A stretch of DNA of 64,000 nucleotides from the NCBI RefSeq assembly GCF_031157355.1, contig NZ_JAVIFT010000001.1, positions 496,001 to 560,000 on the forward strand, given 5' to 3'. The position numbers were made by a program, and so were the translations under genes. The notes beneath the pieces are model-generated. The model saw only the letters and a program-made list of their open reading frames with translations. It had not been told where the DNA came from and did not search any database. Below are positions 1 through 8,351 of the stretch, one piece after another (position 1 is the stretch's first letter; the number at the start of each line of letters is the position of its first letter). The stretch is from Hyphomicrobium sp. LHD-15 (GTDB lineage: Bacteria > Pseudomonadota > Alphaproteobacteria > Rhizobiales > Hyphomicrobiaceae).

Positions 1-574
1 CAAGAACAAGCTCGGTCCCGCGATCGGCGTCTCGCTGCACATGGGCAATTGGGAGCTTTCGATCTGGCCGTTCGTCGAAGCGCGCGCGAACCCCGCCGCG
101 GTCTATCGCTCGGTCAACAATCCGTACATCGACAGCTATCTGCGCTGGCAGCGCCGCGACCTCTATCCGGGTGGGCTGTTCGGGCGCGGCAAGGTCGAAG
201 GCGAGCACGGAGACAACCAGAAGACTGCACGCATTCTTACCGATTTCGTTCGTACCGGCGGGCGGCTCGGGCTCGTCTGCGATCTCTACGATCGGACTGG
301 TCTTCCGGTCCCGTTCTTCGGTCAAGACGCCAGGACGCAAGCCATCGGCGCGATGATCGCACGACGCGTGGGAAGCCGCATCTGGATGTCCTGCTGCAGG
401 CGGGTCGGAACATCGTCGCGGTTCGAGATCGAGATCAAGGAATTGCGCGTGCCGCGAACCAAGAACATCAGCGACGACGTGCGCTGGATCATGGTCGAGA
501 TGCAGAAGCAGTTCGAGACGTGGGTGCGGGAAACGCCGGAACAGTGGATGTGGTCCAACCGGCGCTGGAGTTGA
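1..574 (+). CDS. Lipid A acyltransferase, LpxL/HtrB family (5' end missing)
   Basis: The reading frame is open from the window edge, so the N-terminus lies outside; about 190 residues are visible. The family transfers a secondary acyl chain from acyl-ACP to a lipid A precursor at the inner membrane. The signature HMGNWE matches the HX4D/E acyltransferase active-site motif near the start of the visible part. The C-terminal PEQWMWSNRRW closely matches the conserved end of LpxL-type proteins. The stop is followed three bases later by the ATG of the next gene, so the two are probably co-transcribed. Which secondary acyl chain it adds cannot be told from this fragment. Confidence 0.85.
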   Translation, partial: KNKLGPAIGVSLHMGNWELSIWPFVEARANPAAVYRSVNNPYIDSYLRWQRRDLYPGGLFGRGKVEGEHGDNQKTARILTDFVRTGGRLGLVCDLYDRTGLPVPFFGQDARTQAIGAMIARRVGSRIWMSCCRRVGTSSRFEIEIKELRVPRTKNISDDVRWIMVEMQKQFETWVRETPEQWMWSNRRWS

Positions 575-577
575 GAG

Positions 578-1471
578 ATGTCCGCCGTGATCGAACACCT
601 GCGCGTTCTGAAGCCTCATCCGGCGATCTATGCATTCTACGATGGGCGCGTTGCGGGCTCTCGCTTCGCGGAGCACGAGAACTGGGTCGATTCAGGCGCG
701 CTTTCGCTCGGCATCGCGAGCTATGCGATCGTCAGCGGATCGGAAGCCCTCGTCTATGACACGCATGTGTCGCTCGCACACGCCGCCGCCATCCGCGATA
801 TTCTCGCCCGCGAGGCCGGCGTTTCCTCGTTCAAGGTGGTGCTCAGCCACTGGCATCTCGATCATATCGCCGGGAACGCGGCGTTCGAGGATTGCGAGAT
901 CATCGCGACCCAGCGCACCGCCGATCACATGAAGCGCCATCAAGCCGCTATCGAAGCGGGAACCTACGACGGCCCCCCGGCCATCTCGCCTCTCGTGCAT
1001 CCGACGCGGACGTTTTCCGGCTCGCTTTCGCTCGATATCGGCGACATCAGGGTCGAACTCATCGAAGCTAACATTCATAGCGACGACGCGGCCGTGATTT
1101 GGTGGGCGAAAGAGCGCCTGCTGTTTGCCGGCGACACGATGGAGGATACGGTCACTTACGTCGTGGAGCCGGAGAACCTCGACATCCATCTCGCGGACCT
1201 CGACCGCCTCGACGCTCTGGCGCCTGCGCGCATCCTGCCGAACCATGGCGATCCCGACATCATCGCCGGCGGCGGCTACAGCCGGGGGCTGATCCGCGCG
1301 ACGCAACAGTATGTTCGCACCCTCATTCGCTGCAGGACGGACGCGGGTTTGCGCGAAACGCCGCTTCGCGCGTTGATCCAGGGACCGCTCAACACCGGGT
1401 GGCTCACGTACTTCGAGCCATACGAAGCGGTGCATCGCGAAAACCTCGCCAAGATTGCGCCTTCCCGCTAA
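578..1471 (+). CDS. Metallo-beta-lactamase-fold hydrolase
   Basis: This 297-residue protein carries the MBL metal-binding signature HWHLDH (H91, H93, D95, H96). Further family features are the later AGDTMEDT segment, which supplies the bridging aspartate, and LPNHGDPD near residue 225, which supplies the last histidine. There is no signal peptide, so it is cytoplasmic. The family hydrolyses thioesters, lactones, phosphoesters or beta-lactams, and the substrate cannot be assigned here. It starts three bases after the acyltransferase stop, implying co-transcription, but a role in lipid A chemistry would be speculation. Confidence 0.8.
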   Translation: MSAVIEHLRVLKPHPAIYAFYDGRVAGSRFAEHENWVDSGALSLGIASYAIVSGSEALVYDTHVSLAHAAAIRDILAREAGVSSFKVVLSHWHLDHIAGNAAFEDCEIIATQRTADHMKRHQAAIEAGTYDGPPAISPLVHPTRTFSGSLSLDIGDIRVELIEANIHSDDAAVIWWAKERLLFAGDTMEDTVTYVVEPENLDIHLADLDRLDALAPARILPNHGDPDIIAGGGYSRGLIRATQQYVRTLIRCRTDAGLRETPLRALIQGPLNTGWLTYFEPYEAVHRENLAKIAPSR

Positions 1472-1662
1472 AGGCGGTGCGCGCCGGGCTGGCGCCCTTC
1501 CCGCGCGCAGGAATACTGGCAATCGGCAGCCGGAACAGTCGGCAACAGGGCTCGCGCCGCATCACAAGGCCGTGTCGAGCCCGCAATGCGGATTGCCGCG
1601 CTCCCCGGCTCAGCCTCTAATCCGCGCGGCATCGGATAAATCAAGCTCGACAGGCAGACCTC

Positions 1663-2394
1663 TTGCGACTGCGTCTTCCAATGATCTGCGCGATCGCATG
1701 GCTCTGCGTGCCGGGCGCTGCCGCAATGGCGGGGAACGCGAAGCCATCGTGCGTCGACGACGCGATGCTGGTGTTCGATGCGTCCGGCTCGATGGCGGCG
1801 ACGGACTTCCCGGATGGCGCGCCTTCGCGCATGGACCGGGCGCGCGTCGCGCTGGCCAAGGTTCTCCCCGCGGCGGCTCGCGCGCGCCGGCTCGGATTGT
1901 TGGTCTACGGGCCGGGCCGCAACTTCGACACCTGCAAGAACGTGGACCTGCGCTTTCCACCACTTCCCAACGCCGGCGAACGGATCATGACGGAGGTCGA
2001 GCGCTTGCGGCCGCAAGGACGCACACCGCTGACGACGTCGGTCCGCCAGGCGGCAGCACTTCTCCAGAACGGCTCGCACCCGTCCGTCATCGTCGCGCTG
2101 ACCGACGGCGAAGACACTTGCGGGGGCGATGCCTGCGCGCTGGCCCGGGAGCTCAAGTCCCGGCATCCCGCGATCACGGTTCATGTCATCGGCTATCGGC
2201 TGAAGCCAATGACGGGGCCGGCGCCGTCGTTCATCGAACGCTGCCTCGCGGACGAGACCGGCGGCATCTACGCGACGGCCGAGACGACGGAGCAGCTTGC
2301 CGATGCGCTTTCCGAGACGCTGGCGTGCCCGGCCGTTACGCTGCTTTCCCCCGAGCGCCTGCGCGCGAACGGAACGCAGATCTTGGCGCGTTAA
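1663..2394 (+). CDS. Secreted von Willebrand factor A domain protein
   Basis: I chose the TTG start at 1663 because it gives a signal peptide with a basic N-region (MRLRLP), a hydrophobic core and an AMA cleavage site; starting at ATG 1681 removes the charged residues. The mature part is a single VWA domain with the metal-ion-dependent adhesion site DASGSM (D39, S41, S43), a TPLTTS segment and TDGEDT. Several cysteine pairs fit an exported protein. VWA domains mediate metal-dependent protein-protein contacts; the partner is unknown. The 191 bases before the gene hold no other gene. Two adjacent hairpins follow the stop codon. Confidence 0.7.
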   Translation: MRLRLPMICAIAWLCVPGAAAMAGNAKPSCVDDAMLVFDASGSMAATDFPDGAPSRMDRARVALAKVLPAAARARRLGLLVYGPGRNFDTCKNVDLRFPPLPNAGERIMTEVERLRPQGRTPLTTSVRQAAALLQNGSHPSVIVALTDGEDTCGGDACALARELKSRHPAITVHVIGYRLKPMTGPAPSFIERCLADETGGIYATAETTEQLADALSETLACPAVTLLSPERLRANGTQILAR

Positions 2395-2439
2395 CGGTTC
2401 GTAAACCGTTTCCGGCAACAGTTCGTTAATTGTTGCCGG
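2393..2439. terminator. Two adjacent perfect hairpins after the VWA gene
   Basis: The first is AACGGTT, a 4-base loop, then AACCGTT (2393-2399 with 2404-2410). It starts inside the VWA stop codon. One base later comes CCGGCAACA, a 10-base loop, then TGTTGCCGG (2412-2420 with 2431-2439). Neither has a T-tract, so a Rho-independent terminator is not certain; a twin operator for the next gene is the alternative. The potential TTG start of the next reading frame (2430) falls inside the second hairpin, which favours the ATG at 2451. Confidence 0.5.
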
Positions 2440-2450
2440 TACGTAGCCCC

Positions 2451-2951
2451 ATGTCCAATTTCGACAGCCATTTGCCCACGCTCACCTCGTCGCTCAACGA
2501 CGCCCAGAACGACACTGGGCGCGTTGCCTTTTGCGGCCCCTATGTGCTTTCGGCCATCACGGGTTATCCCATCAGCAAGGTCGAGATGGCGGTGAATGCG
2601 TACCGAAACCTGCCGCCGGATCTGCGTTTCCGCGTCAAGGGAACCTACGCCGACGAAGTCGAAGGGGCCCTCGCGGTCTACGGCTACGAGATGACGCTCA
2701 AAGAAACCTTCATGCATCTCGAACGCAAGAAGCGCCCCTCTGTGTGGACGTGGATGCAGAAGCCGCGCAACGCCTGGGCGCATTACATCCTGGCCATCCA
2801 CAAGGGCAAGGAAGGGCACTGGATCCTGATCAAGGGCGTCAAGATGTGCGACACCTTCACCGAGGGGCGGTGGACGTTCGTTTGTGACGGCCCGCATCGT
2901 GGCGCGCGCATCATGGAAGTGTTCGAAGTTCGCAAGTCGCTGATGCTGTAA
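2451..2951 (+). CDS. Protein of unknown function, possible cysteine-peptidase-like fold
   Basis: This 166-residue soluble protein has no signal peptide. I do not recognise the family. Visible features are FCGPYVLSAITG (C28), which resembles the N-terminal CGP...AL nucleophile helix of papain-like and C39-like peptidases, and two later histidines in strand-like contexts, HYILAIHKG (H111) and GHWILIKG (H123), where such enzymes place the catalytic histidine. The similarity is only at motif level. The ATG at 2451 avoids the hairpin upstream. The gene stands alone between twin hairpins and a 147-base gap. Confidence 0.5.
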   Translation: MSNFDSHLPTLTSSLNDAQNDTGRVAFCGPYVLSAITGYPISKVEMAVNAYRNLPPDLRFRVKGTYADEVEGALAVYGYEMTLKETFMHLERKKRPSVWTWMQKPRNAWAHYILAIHKGKEGHWILIKGVKMCDTFTEGRWTFVCDGPHRGARIMEVFEVRKSLML

Positions 2952-3098
2952 TTTCTCTTCGGCGCGCGCGATATCTGCTGCCCATCTCGCGCCCGGCTCG
3001 ACGGCTAAATTCGAGCTTCCTGTTCCCGACGGAACTGGGTTTCACCGCTGCGGCTGCCATATCTCGCCAACTTTGGGCAGAGCACGCTGCAGTCCGTC

Positions 3099-3851
3099 AT
3101 GACACCGGAACTGGAGGCCATTGTCGACGAGGCATACCGCGTCTTCAGCGGCTATAGCGTGCGTCGCTCGCTCACGGTCTGCCACTGCACCTGCTGCATG
3201 TCGGTCGAAACCGAGCAAGACCTGCTTCGAACGCCGCTGCGCGAAATCTCCCATCAGCTTCTGGCGGAATACACGAATTCGGCGCACGACTGGGACGATG
3301 GGCCGGTGGCGCATCAGATGCGCTATTTCCTGCCGCGCTATTTCGAGCTGATCGGGCGCAACGAAGACCCCTTCGATATGGACATCGACATCTGCCTCAG
3401 GCGCCTCGCCGCGGCCGATTGGCGGAAGAAATGGCCAGCAGCCGAAGAGCGGATCATCGACCGCTTCTTCGACGAGCTGGTGGTGTCCAGCGCACACAAG
3501 CTCGGCCTCGTGCAATGGCCTGTCGGCTGGAGGCTCAAGTTCGACATGACGGACGTGCTGACGCTCATCGTCACGGCTCGCGGCGATCTCTTGCGCGCGC
3601 TGGCGGCCTGGGATCGAGCCGCGGATCCGGGCGCCGCAGTTCATATGGCTGCGCTCCGCGAGCGCGTGCTTCAGGAAGGCGGTCGCTGCTATCTGCACTC
3701 GGCCTATCTCGAGCGCGACTACGAGCCGGAAGCCTATGCCATCGGCGGGTTTCTGATGCGACCGGAGGTGGATCGTCGGATAGAAGCCGCGTTCTTCGAG
3801 GTCTCCGATGCGCGTCTTCAGCGCCTGCTTTCGGATGCTATGGTAGGATGA
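3099..3851 (+). CDS. Hypothetical protein with N-terminal CHCTCC cluster
   Basis: The gene encodes a 250-residue cytoplasmic protein that I cannot assign to a family. The N-terminus contains a tight cysteine/histidine cluster, VCHCTCCMS (C28, H29, C30, C32, C33), which could bind a metal. The rest is predicted mostly helical, acidic and rich in aromatic residues (DWDDGP, RYFLPRYFELIG, RFFDELV), with no membrane segments. The next gene starts 40 bases downstream on the same strand, so they may be co-transcribed. The reading frame has the codon bias of its neighbours, supporting a real gene. Confidence 0.55.
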   Translation: MTPELEAIVDEAYRVFSGYSVRRSLTVCHCTCCMSVETEQDLLRTPLREISHQLLAEYTNSAHDWDDGPVAHQMRYFLPRYFELIGRNEDPFDMDIDICLRRLAAADWRKKWPAAEERIIDRFFDELVVSSAHKLGLVQWPVGWRLKFDMTDVLTLIVTARGDLLRALAAWDRAADPGAAVHMAALRERVLQEGGRCYLHSAYLERDYEPEAYAIGGFLMRPEVDRRIEAAFFEVSDARLQRLLSDAMVG

Positions 3852-3891
3852 GCGATCAGGCCTTGCGGCCTCGAACAGGGAGCAAGACACG

Positions 3892-4368
3892 ATGGGTGTT
3901 TCCAGAGCAAGCAGCGGCTCGGGCGCGTTCTGCGCAGCGCTGCTCGCGATTGTCAGTCTCTTTCCGGCGCCGGCGACTGCAGGCGGCAGCGATCCGCAGA
4001 TCGTTCTCGATGAAATCTACGGGCAAGTTGCCGAGATGTGCGGCGGCGACGGACAGGGCGCGGCCTACGACATCGAGGCCATCGCCAAATCCTATTTCAC
4101 GCCGGCGCTCGCCAAGAAGATCTCGAGCGGCCTCGCGTCCGGCGATCTCGATTACGACGTGCTCGTCGATGGAAACGACTGCAAGGTCACGGACCTCGAT
4201 CTCACAATCGTCGGTGGCGGAAGCACGATGGCCATCGCGCGTGCGTCGTTCAAGAACCTCGGAGAGGATCGCGTGGTCGATCTTCAAATGGTGAAATCGG
4301 GTAGCGACTGGCAGGTGGCGGATATCGTCTACCGGCATCGCGCCTTCTCGCTCAAGAGCGCGTTCTAG
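3892..4368 (+). CDS. Exported protein, DUF3828-like
   Basis: A 158-residue protein with a clear signal peptide (hydrophobic AALLAIVSLFPAPATAG, cleavage near residue 30). The mature part follows the pattern of DUF3828-type periplasmic proteins: a helical start, YFTPALAKKI, a DYDVLVDGNDCKVTDLDL segment, an alternating strand region, then a LQMVKSGSDWQVADIVY ending. Two cysteines (in EMCGG and NDCKV) could form a disulphide. No enzymatic motif is visible, and the biochemical role of the family is not known to me. Confidence 0.55.
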   Translation: MGVSRASSGSGAFCAALLAIVSLFPAPATAGGSDPQIVLDEIYGQVAEMCGGDGQGAAYDIEAIAKSYFTPALAKKISSGLASGDLDYDVLVDGNDCKVTDLDLTIVGGGSTMAIARASFKNLGEDRVVDLQMVKSGSDWQVADIVYRHRAFSLKSAF

Positions 4369-4387
4369 AGAGGGCCGCTCTGCTCGA

Positions 4388-5461
4388 TCACATCGCAGCG
4401 CTGCGATAGGCGCTCGGCGCCATGCCCGACCAGCGGCGGAAGGCACGCGTGAAATGCGCCGGATCAGCGTAGCCGAGCTTCAGTGCGATATCCGTGACAG
4501 ACATCTGGTCTTCGGCGAGAAGTGTCTTCGCGTGCCGGAAAAGCGTTTCCTCGACGAGGCCGTTGAAGCTCGTTCCCAGACCGGAAAGCCGCCGCTGCAG
4601 AGTGCGACGCGTTGTTCCTAGTTTCGCGGCCACCCAATCGATGCGCGGAAAGCCTTCGTGGAGTGCGAGGTCGGTGACAGCGGCGATGGTTGCGAGCGTG
4701 TCGTCGCGGCGTGGAACCGCCGGCTCGCCGTTATGAGCCGAGGCTTCCGCGCGACCAGCAAACTCTGGCCAGTACCTGCCAGTGCTTAGCAGCGTTTCTT
4801 CGAATACGATCGACGACATGGCGTGGCCGTTCGAAACGTTGGTACCGAAAATCTCTTCCAGTGCCCGATGCGGCTCGCCTGCGGGCAACGCCGTCATCAC
4901 GACGTCCGGTTTCCAGCGAGGCCCCGCGTAAACGCGGACGAGATCCATCATGTAGCCGATGCCGAGCAGCTCGTTGTGATGGCGGCCATCGGTTTCGGGC
5001 TCGACGAACTCGATCGACCAACACATCTTGCCGTCGCGGCGCTGCTGATAGAGGTTGGTTGAGGTTTGCAGCATGACGGCCAGACCGGCATGGGCCCGCC
5101 GCATCGCCTCGGCGAGCGTGTCCGCCACGCAGACCCAAGCCCCGTAAGCACTGAGATCTGGGCTTTTGACGACCTGGCCGAGGCGCGCTCCGAAATAGGC
5201 GTCTCCCGTCTCGCGAGCCGCCCGCTCCAGGAGGCGGAATTGTTCGCGCAGCGGCACGATGATTTCGGGCTGCTCAAGAAGCGCGAAGGGCAAGTCCACA
5301 TCCCTTAGGACGCGCGAGATGGAACCGCCTTGCCGGTCCATGAAGTCGGCGATGGGACCGAGCGAGCTTGCTCTCGTGAAACCTGGCAGGCGGGTGGCCA
5401 TTGTTTCCCAACCGGGCGCGCGCGACTGGCGCAAAATGGCAAGCGCGTCCCTAGGGAACAA
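4388..5461 (-). CDS. AraC-family transcriptional regulator (OruR/ArgR-like layout)
   Basis: The protein has 357 residues, or 337 if translation begins at the internal Met 21 (5401). Residues about 35-220 match the N-terminal ligand-sensing domain (Arabinose_bd type) of the OruR-like branch of AraC regulators. Residues about 255-355 are the double helix-turn-helix DNA-binding domain, with RIDWVAAKLGTTRRTLQRRL and DIALKLGYADPAHFTRAFRRWSGMAPSAYR. It is transcribed away from the cupin gene with 92 bases between them, so that cupin gene is its most likely target. The inducer is unknown. Confidence 0.85.
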   Translation of the reverse strand: MFPRDALAILRQSRAPGWETMATRLPGFTRASSLGPIADFMDRQGGSISRVLRDVDLPFALLEQPEIIVPLREQFRLLERAARETGDAYFGARLGQVVKSPDLSAYGAWVCVADTLAEAMRRAHAGLAVMLQTSTNLYQQRRDGKMCWSIEFVEPETDGRHHNELLGIGYMMDLVRVYAGPRWKPDVVMTALPAGEPHRALEEIFGTNVSNGHAMSSIVFEETLLSTGRYWPEFAGRAEASAHNGEPAVPRRDDTLATIAAVTDLALHEGFPRIDWVAAKLGTTRRTLQRRLSGLGTSFNGLVEETLFRHAKTLLAEDQMSVTDIALKLGYADPAHFTRAFRRWSGMAPSAYRSAAM

Positions 5462-5553
5462 GTCACGTTGGCGTTACGGCACCGGAGGAGCACGCCCCTT
5501 GCGGGTCGGCCGAATATAATCAAGGCGGCAAACAAGCGAGGAAAGGCTGGGAC

Positions 5554-6006
5554 ATGAGCACGCTTCCCTTCGATACCCGCAACATCAAATGGAACACGAT
5601 CGAGGGTTTCGACCACGTCGCCTATCACATCTGCGCGGTGGACGAAGCCAAGCGCATCGTCGACATCCTGTTCAAGTTCGACGCGAACGCAAAGATCGCG
5701 CTGCACCGGCACAAAGCGGATTACATCACGCTGGTGCTGCAGGGCGAGCTGCGGATCTATCGCGCCAACGGAGACTTGAAAGAGATCCGGCCCGTCGGCA
5801 GCTACGTGTCCGGTAAGGCGGATGGCGAGCCGCATACCGAAGGCGGCGGCGACCAGGACGTGATCGCACTGTTCAGCAACCGGAATGTCGACAACCTCGT
5901 CTATGAGATTTTGGACGCCGACCTCAACACGGTCGCGACGTTCGGCATCGCCGAGTTCAAGGCGCTGTTCGAAGCGCAGGGCCAGCCGGTGGCGACGGCG
6001 GCCTGA
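5554..6006 (+). CDS. Single-domain cupin, Dke1-like (diketone dioxygenase type)
   Basis: This 150-residue single cupin has a three-histidine metal site: H51 and H53 in LHRHKADY plus H94 in GEPHTEG. Length and His spacing resemble the acetylacetone-cleaving dioxygenase Dke1, which binds non-heme Fe(II) with three histidines and no carboxylate. Related cupins act on other substrates or are regulatory, so the substrate is open. The RBS is GAGGAAAGG ahead of ATG 5554. It is divergent from an AraC regulator, consistent with substrate-induced expression, and a strong hairpin follows it. Confidence 0.6.
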   Translation: MSTLPFDTRNIKWNTIEGFDHVAYHICAVDEAKRIVDILFKFDANAKIALHRHKADYITLVLQGELRIYRANGDLKEIRPVGSYVSGKADGEPHTEGGGDQDVIALFSNRNVDNLVYEILDADLNTVATFGIAEFKALFEAQGQPVATAA

Positions 6007-6045
6007 GCTGCCGGGCTTCTCCTGCACCTCCACATCGAAACAGAA

Positions 6046-6074
6046 ACGGCCCCGACGCGTTGCATCGGGGCCGT
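6046..6074. terminator. Bidirectional terminator between the cupin gene and rplQ
   Basis: A perfect 10-bp stem, ACGGCCCCGA with TCGGGGCCGT, closes a 9-base loop. T-rich stretches flank both sides: AATTTCTCTGCTTTT on the plus side and TTTCTGTTTC on the minus side. It lies between convergent genes, so it probably ends the alpha ribosomal operon as well as the cupin transcript. Confidence 0.8.
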
Positions 6075-6109
6075 CGAATTTCTCTGCTTTTGGAGAGCGA
6101 AACCGCGAT

Positions 6110-6535
6110 TTACGCGTTGGCCTCGGCGGCCTTCTGCTCTTCGTGGCGGGCCTTGTCCTCGGCGCCCTTGACCGACTCGTCGCGGTCGACCAGCTCGATG
6201 ACGGCGCGCGGCGCGCTATCGCCGTAACGGAAGCCAGCCTTCAGAACGCGCGAATATCCGCCAGCGCGATCCTTGTAGCGGGGTCCGAGTACGTCGAAGA
6301 GCTTCTTGACCTGGTCCTCGTCGCGCAGACGGGCTGCAGCGAGACGGCGGGAATTGAGATCACCGCGCTTTGCCAGCGTGATGTACTTGTCGATCACGCG
6401 CTTCAGGTCCTTTGCCTTGGGCAGCGTGGTGACGATCTGCTCGTGCTTGATGAGGGCGGCAGCCAGGTTCGAGAACATCGCCTGACGGTGCGCACTCTGA
6501 CGGCCGAAACGGCGGCCCAGTTTTTTGTGTCGCAT
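6110..6535 (-). CDS. rplQ: 50S ribosomal protein L17
   Basis: The 141-residue protein begins with the L17 signature [19 protein letters not shown] and continues with the conserved [12 protein letters not shown]-like segment (here [17 protein letters not shown]). The C-terminus carries an acidic/alanine-rich tail ([16 protein letters not shown]) common in alphaproteobacteria. L17 sits near the peptide exit tunnel. It is the last gene of the alpha operon, 130 bases after rpoA, with a structured spacer between. Confidence 0.97.
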   Translation of the reverse strand: MRHKKLGRRFGRQSAHRQAMFSNLAAALIKHEQIVTTLPKAKDLKRVIDKYITLAKRGDLNSRRLAAARLRDEDQVKKLFDVLGPRYKDRAGGYSRVLKAGFRYGDSAPRAVIELVDRDESVKGAEDKARHEEQKAAEANA

Positions 6536-6599
6536 AGATTCTCTTTCTCTTAGGTTGTTACGGGGAGGTTCTTTGGCCTCACCTCGTAGTGACGTTCAG

Positions 6600-6656
6600 C
6601 GCTGCTCCTATTGCGAAGCAGCGGTCGTGACCTCTCCCCGTCGCGACGGGGAGAGG
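6600..6656. repeat. Hairpin plus perfect 26-bp palindrome between rpoA and rplQ
   Basis: Positions 6631-6656 form a perfect palindrome, 13 bases CCTCTCCCCGTCG followed directly by their reverse complement. Next to it, CGCTGCT and AGCAGCG (6600-6606 with 6617-6623) form a second hairpin. The CCTCTCCCC...GGGGAGAGG form is, to my knowledge, a common intergenic repeat type in Hyphomicrobiales genomes. Its position ten bases after the rpoA stop suggests an effect on rpoA/rplQ mRNA processing or stability. Confidence 0.7.
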
Positions 6657-6665
6657 AATAGCGTT

Positions 6666-7691
6666 CTAGTATTGGTCCTCGAAGCGCTTGGCGAGCTCTT
6701 CGATGTTGTCCGGCGGCCAGTTCGGCACTTCCATGCCGAGGTGGAGCCCCATGCCGGCCAGAACTTCCTTGATCTCGTTGAGCGACTTGCGGCCGAAGTT
6801 CGGCGTGCGCAACATCTCGGCTTCCGTCTTCTGGATGAGGTCGCCGATGTAGACGATGTTGTCGTTCTTCAGGCAGTTCGCAGAGCGCACCGAGAGCTCG
6901 AGTTCGTCGACCTTCTTGAGAAGGGCAGCGTTGAAGGCGAGCTCCGGATGGCGGCTCTCCTCGACGGCCTTCTTCGGCTCTTCGAAGTTGATGAAGACGG
7001 CGAGCTGATCCTGCAGGATGCGCGCGGCGAGCGCCACGGCGTCCTCGGCCTTGACCGAGCCGTCGGTCTCGAGCGTCATGGTCAGCTTGTCGTAATCCAG
7101 GATCTGGCCTTCGCGCGTGTTCTCGACCTTGTAGGAGACCTTGGTCACGGGCGTGTAGAGGCTGTCGACCGGGATCAGGCCGATCGGCGCGTCATCCGGG
7201 CGGTTACGCTCGGCGGCGACGTAGCCCTTGCCCATGTCGGCGGTGAACTCCATGCGGATCGTGGCACCCTGGTCGAGGTGGCAGATCACGTGCTCGGGGT
7301 TCAAAACATCGACTTCGGAGCCGGTCTCGATATCGCCAGCCTTGACGGGGCCGGGGCCTTCCTTCTTCAGCACCATGCGCTTCACGCCTTCCGAATGGAT
7401 GCGGAGCGCAATTTCCTTGATGTTGAGGATGATGCTGGTGACGTCCTCGCGGACGCCCGGAATCGAGGAGAACTCATGCAGCACGCCGTCGATCTGCACG
7501 GTCTTGATGGCGGCGCCCTGGAGCGACGACAACAGGACGCGACGGAGCGCGTTGCCGAGGGTCATACCGAAGCCGCGCTCGAGCGGCTCGGCGACGATGG
7601 TCGCGGTACGGGTGCGGTCGCGGCCCGGAGTGATCTCGAGCTTCGACGGCTTGATGAGGTCTTGCCAGTTCTTTTGCAGTACGTTCGTCAC
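6666..7691 (-). CDS. rpoA: DNA-directed RNA polymerase alpha subunit
   Basis: The 341-residue alpha subunit assembles the polymerase core and contacts activators and UP elements. I chose the GTG start at 7691 because it gives [15 protein letters not shown], the usual alphaproteobacterial N-terminus, and has GAGGAA upstream; the longer frame from 7748 has no such support. The N-terminal assembly domain contains [10 protein letters not shown] and the [13 protein letters not shown] loop. The C-terminal domain has [18 protein letters not shown] and [24 protein letters not shown] hairpin of 8 bp (7716-7740) lies just upstream of its start. Confidence 0.97.
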   Translation of the reverse strand: MTNVLQKNWQDLIKPSKLEITPGRDRTRTATIVAEPLERGFGMTLGNALRRVLLSSLQGAAIKTVQIDGVLHEFSSIPGVREDVTSIILNIKEIALRIHSEGVKRMVLKKEGPGPVKAGDIETGSEVDVLNPEHVICHLDQGATIRMEFTADMGKGYVAAERNRPDDAPIGLIPVDSLYTPVTKVSYKVENTREGQILDYDKLTMTLETDGSVKAEDAVALAARILQDQLAVFINFEEPKKAVEESRHPELAFNAALLKKVDELELSVRSANCLKNDNIVYIGDLIQKTEAEMLRTPNFGRKSLNEIKEVLAGMGLHLGMEVPNWPPDNIEELAKRFEDQY

Positions 7692-7828
7692 GGGGGTTCC
7701 TCGTAGCGGTTCGGGGTGCCGCCTCGCCGGAGGGCGGCACGCTTCCAACAGAGGATGAGTTCGAGACCGGAGACGGGAGCGTGGCGCCGCTATTCCACCC
7801 GTCTTCCGAGACCTGAACTCGCTTGGTC

Positions 7829-8227
7829 TTAAACGCGGCGGCGCTTGCGCGGGCGGCAGCCATTGTGCGGGATCGGCGTCACGTCGCGGATCGAGGTGAT
7901 CTGGAAGCCGACAGACTGCAGCGCGCGGAGGGCCGATTCACGACCCGAACCGGGGCCGCACACCTCAACCTCGAGCACCTTCATGCCGTGCTCCATGGCC
8001 TTCTTGCCAGCGTCCTCAGCAGCCATCTGGGCGGCGAAGGGGGTCGACTTGCGCGAACCCTTGAAGCCCATGGTGCCCGAAGAAGACCAGGCCAGGGTAT
8101 TGCCCTGGGCGTCGGTGATGGTGATCATCGTGTTGTTGAACGAGGCATTCACGTGGGCAACGCCGGACGTGATGTTCTTTTTCTCGCGGCGGCGGACCTT
8201 CGTACGCCCCTGTGCTTCTTTTGCCAT
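7829..8227 (-). CDS. rpsK: 30S ribosomal protein S11
   Basis: The 132-residue protein has the conserved [17 protein letters not shown] core, [20 protein letters not shown], and the basic C-terminus [19 protein letters not shown]11 lies on the platform of the small subunit, next to the mRNA exit site. It sits between rpsM and rpoA in the alpha operon; the 137 bases separating it from rpoA contain a hairpin. Confidence 0.98.
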   Translation of the reverse strand: MAKEAQGRTKVRRREKKNITSGVAHVNASFNNTMITITDAQGNTLAWSSSGTMGFKGSRKSTPFAAQMAAEDAGKKAMEHGMKVLEVEVCGPGSGRESALRALQSVGFQITSIRDVTPIPHNGCRPRKRRRV

Positions 8228-8351
8228 TTGCTCGCAGCTCCTGTTGCCCGCGCCCTGTTACCTGTGCACCGGGCCAATCCGACGGCCATCCAACGACGGC
8301 CTGAGTGAGATCGGCCGGCGTGAAGCCGGCCGAATGAATTCGCAAACGCGC

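Noticed and set aside
3042-3890. Minus-strand 282-codon frame opposite the 3099-3851 gene
   Set aside because: The plus-strand frame has better codon bias, fits between same-strand neighbours and has a sensible start; the minus frame shows only composition-driven sequence.
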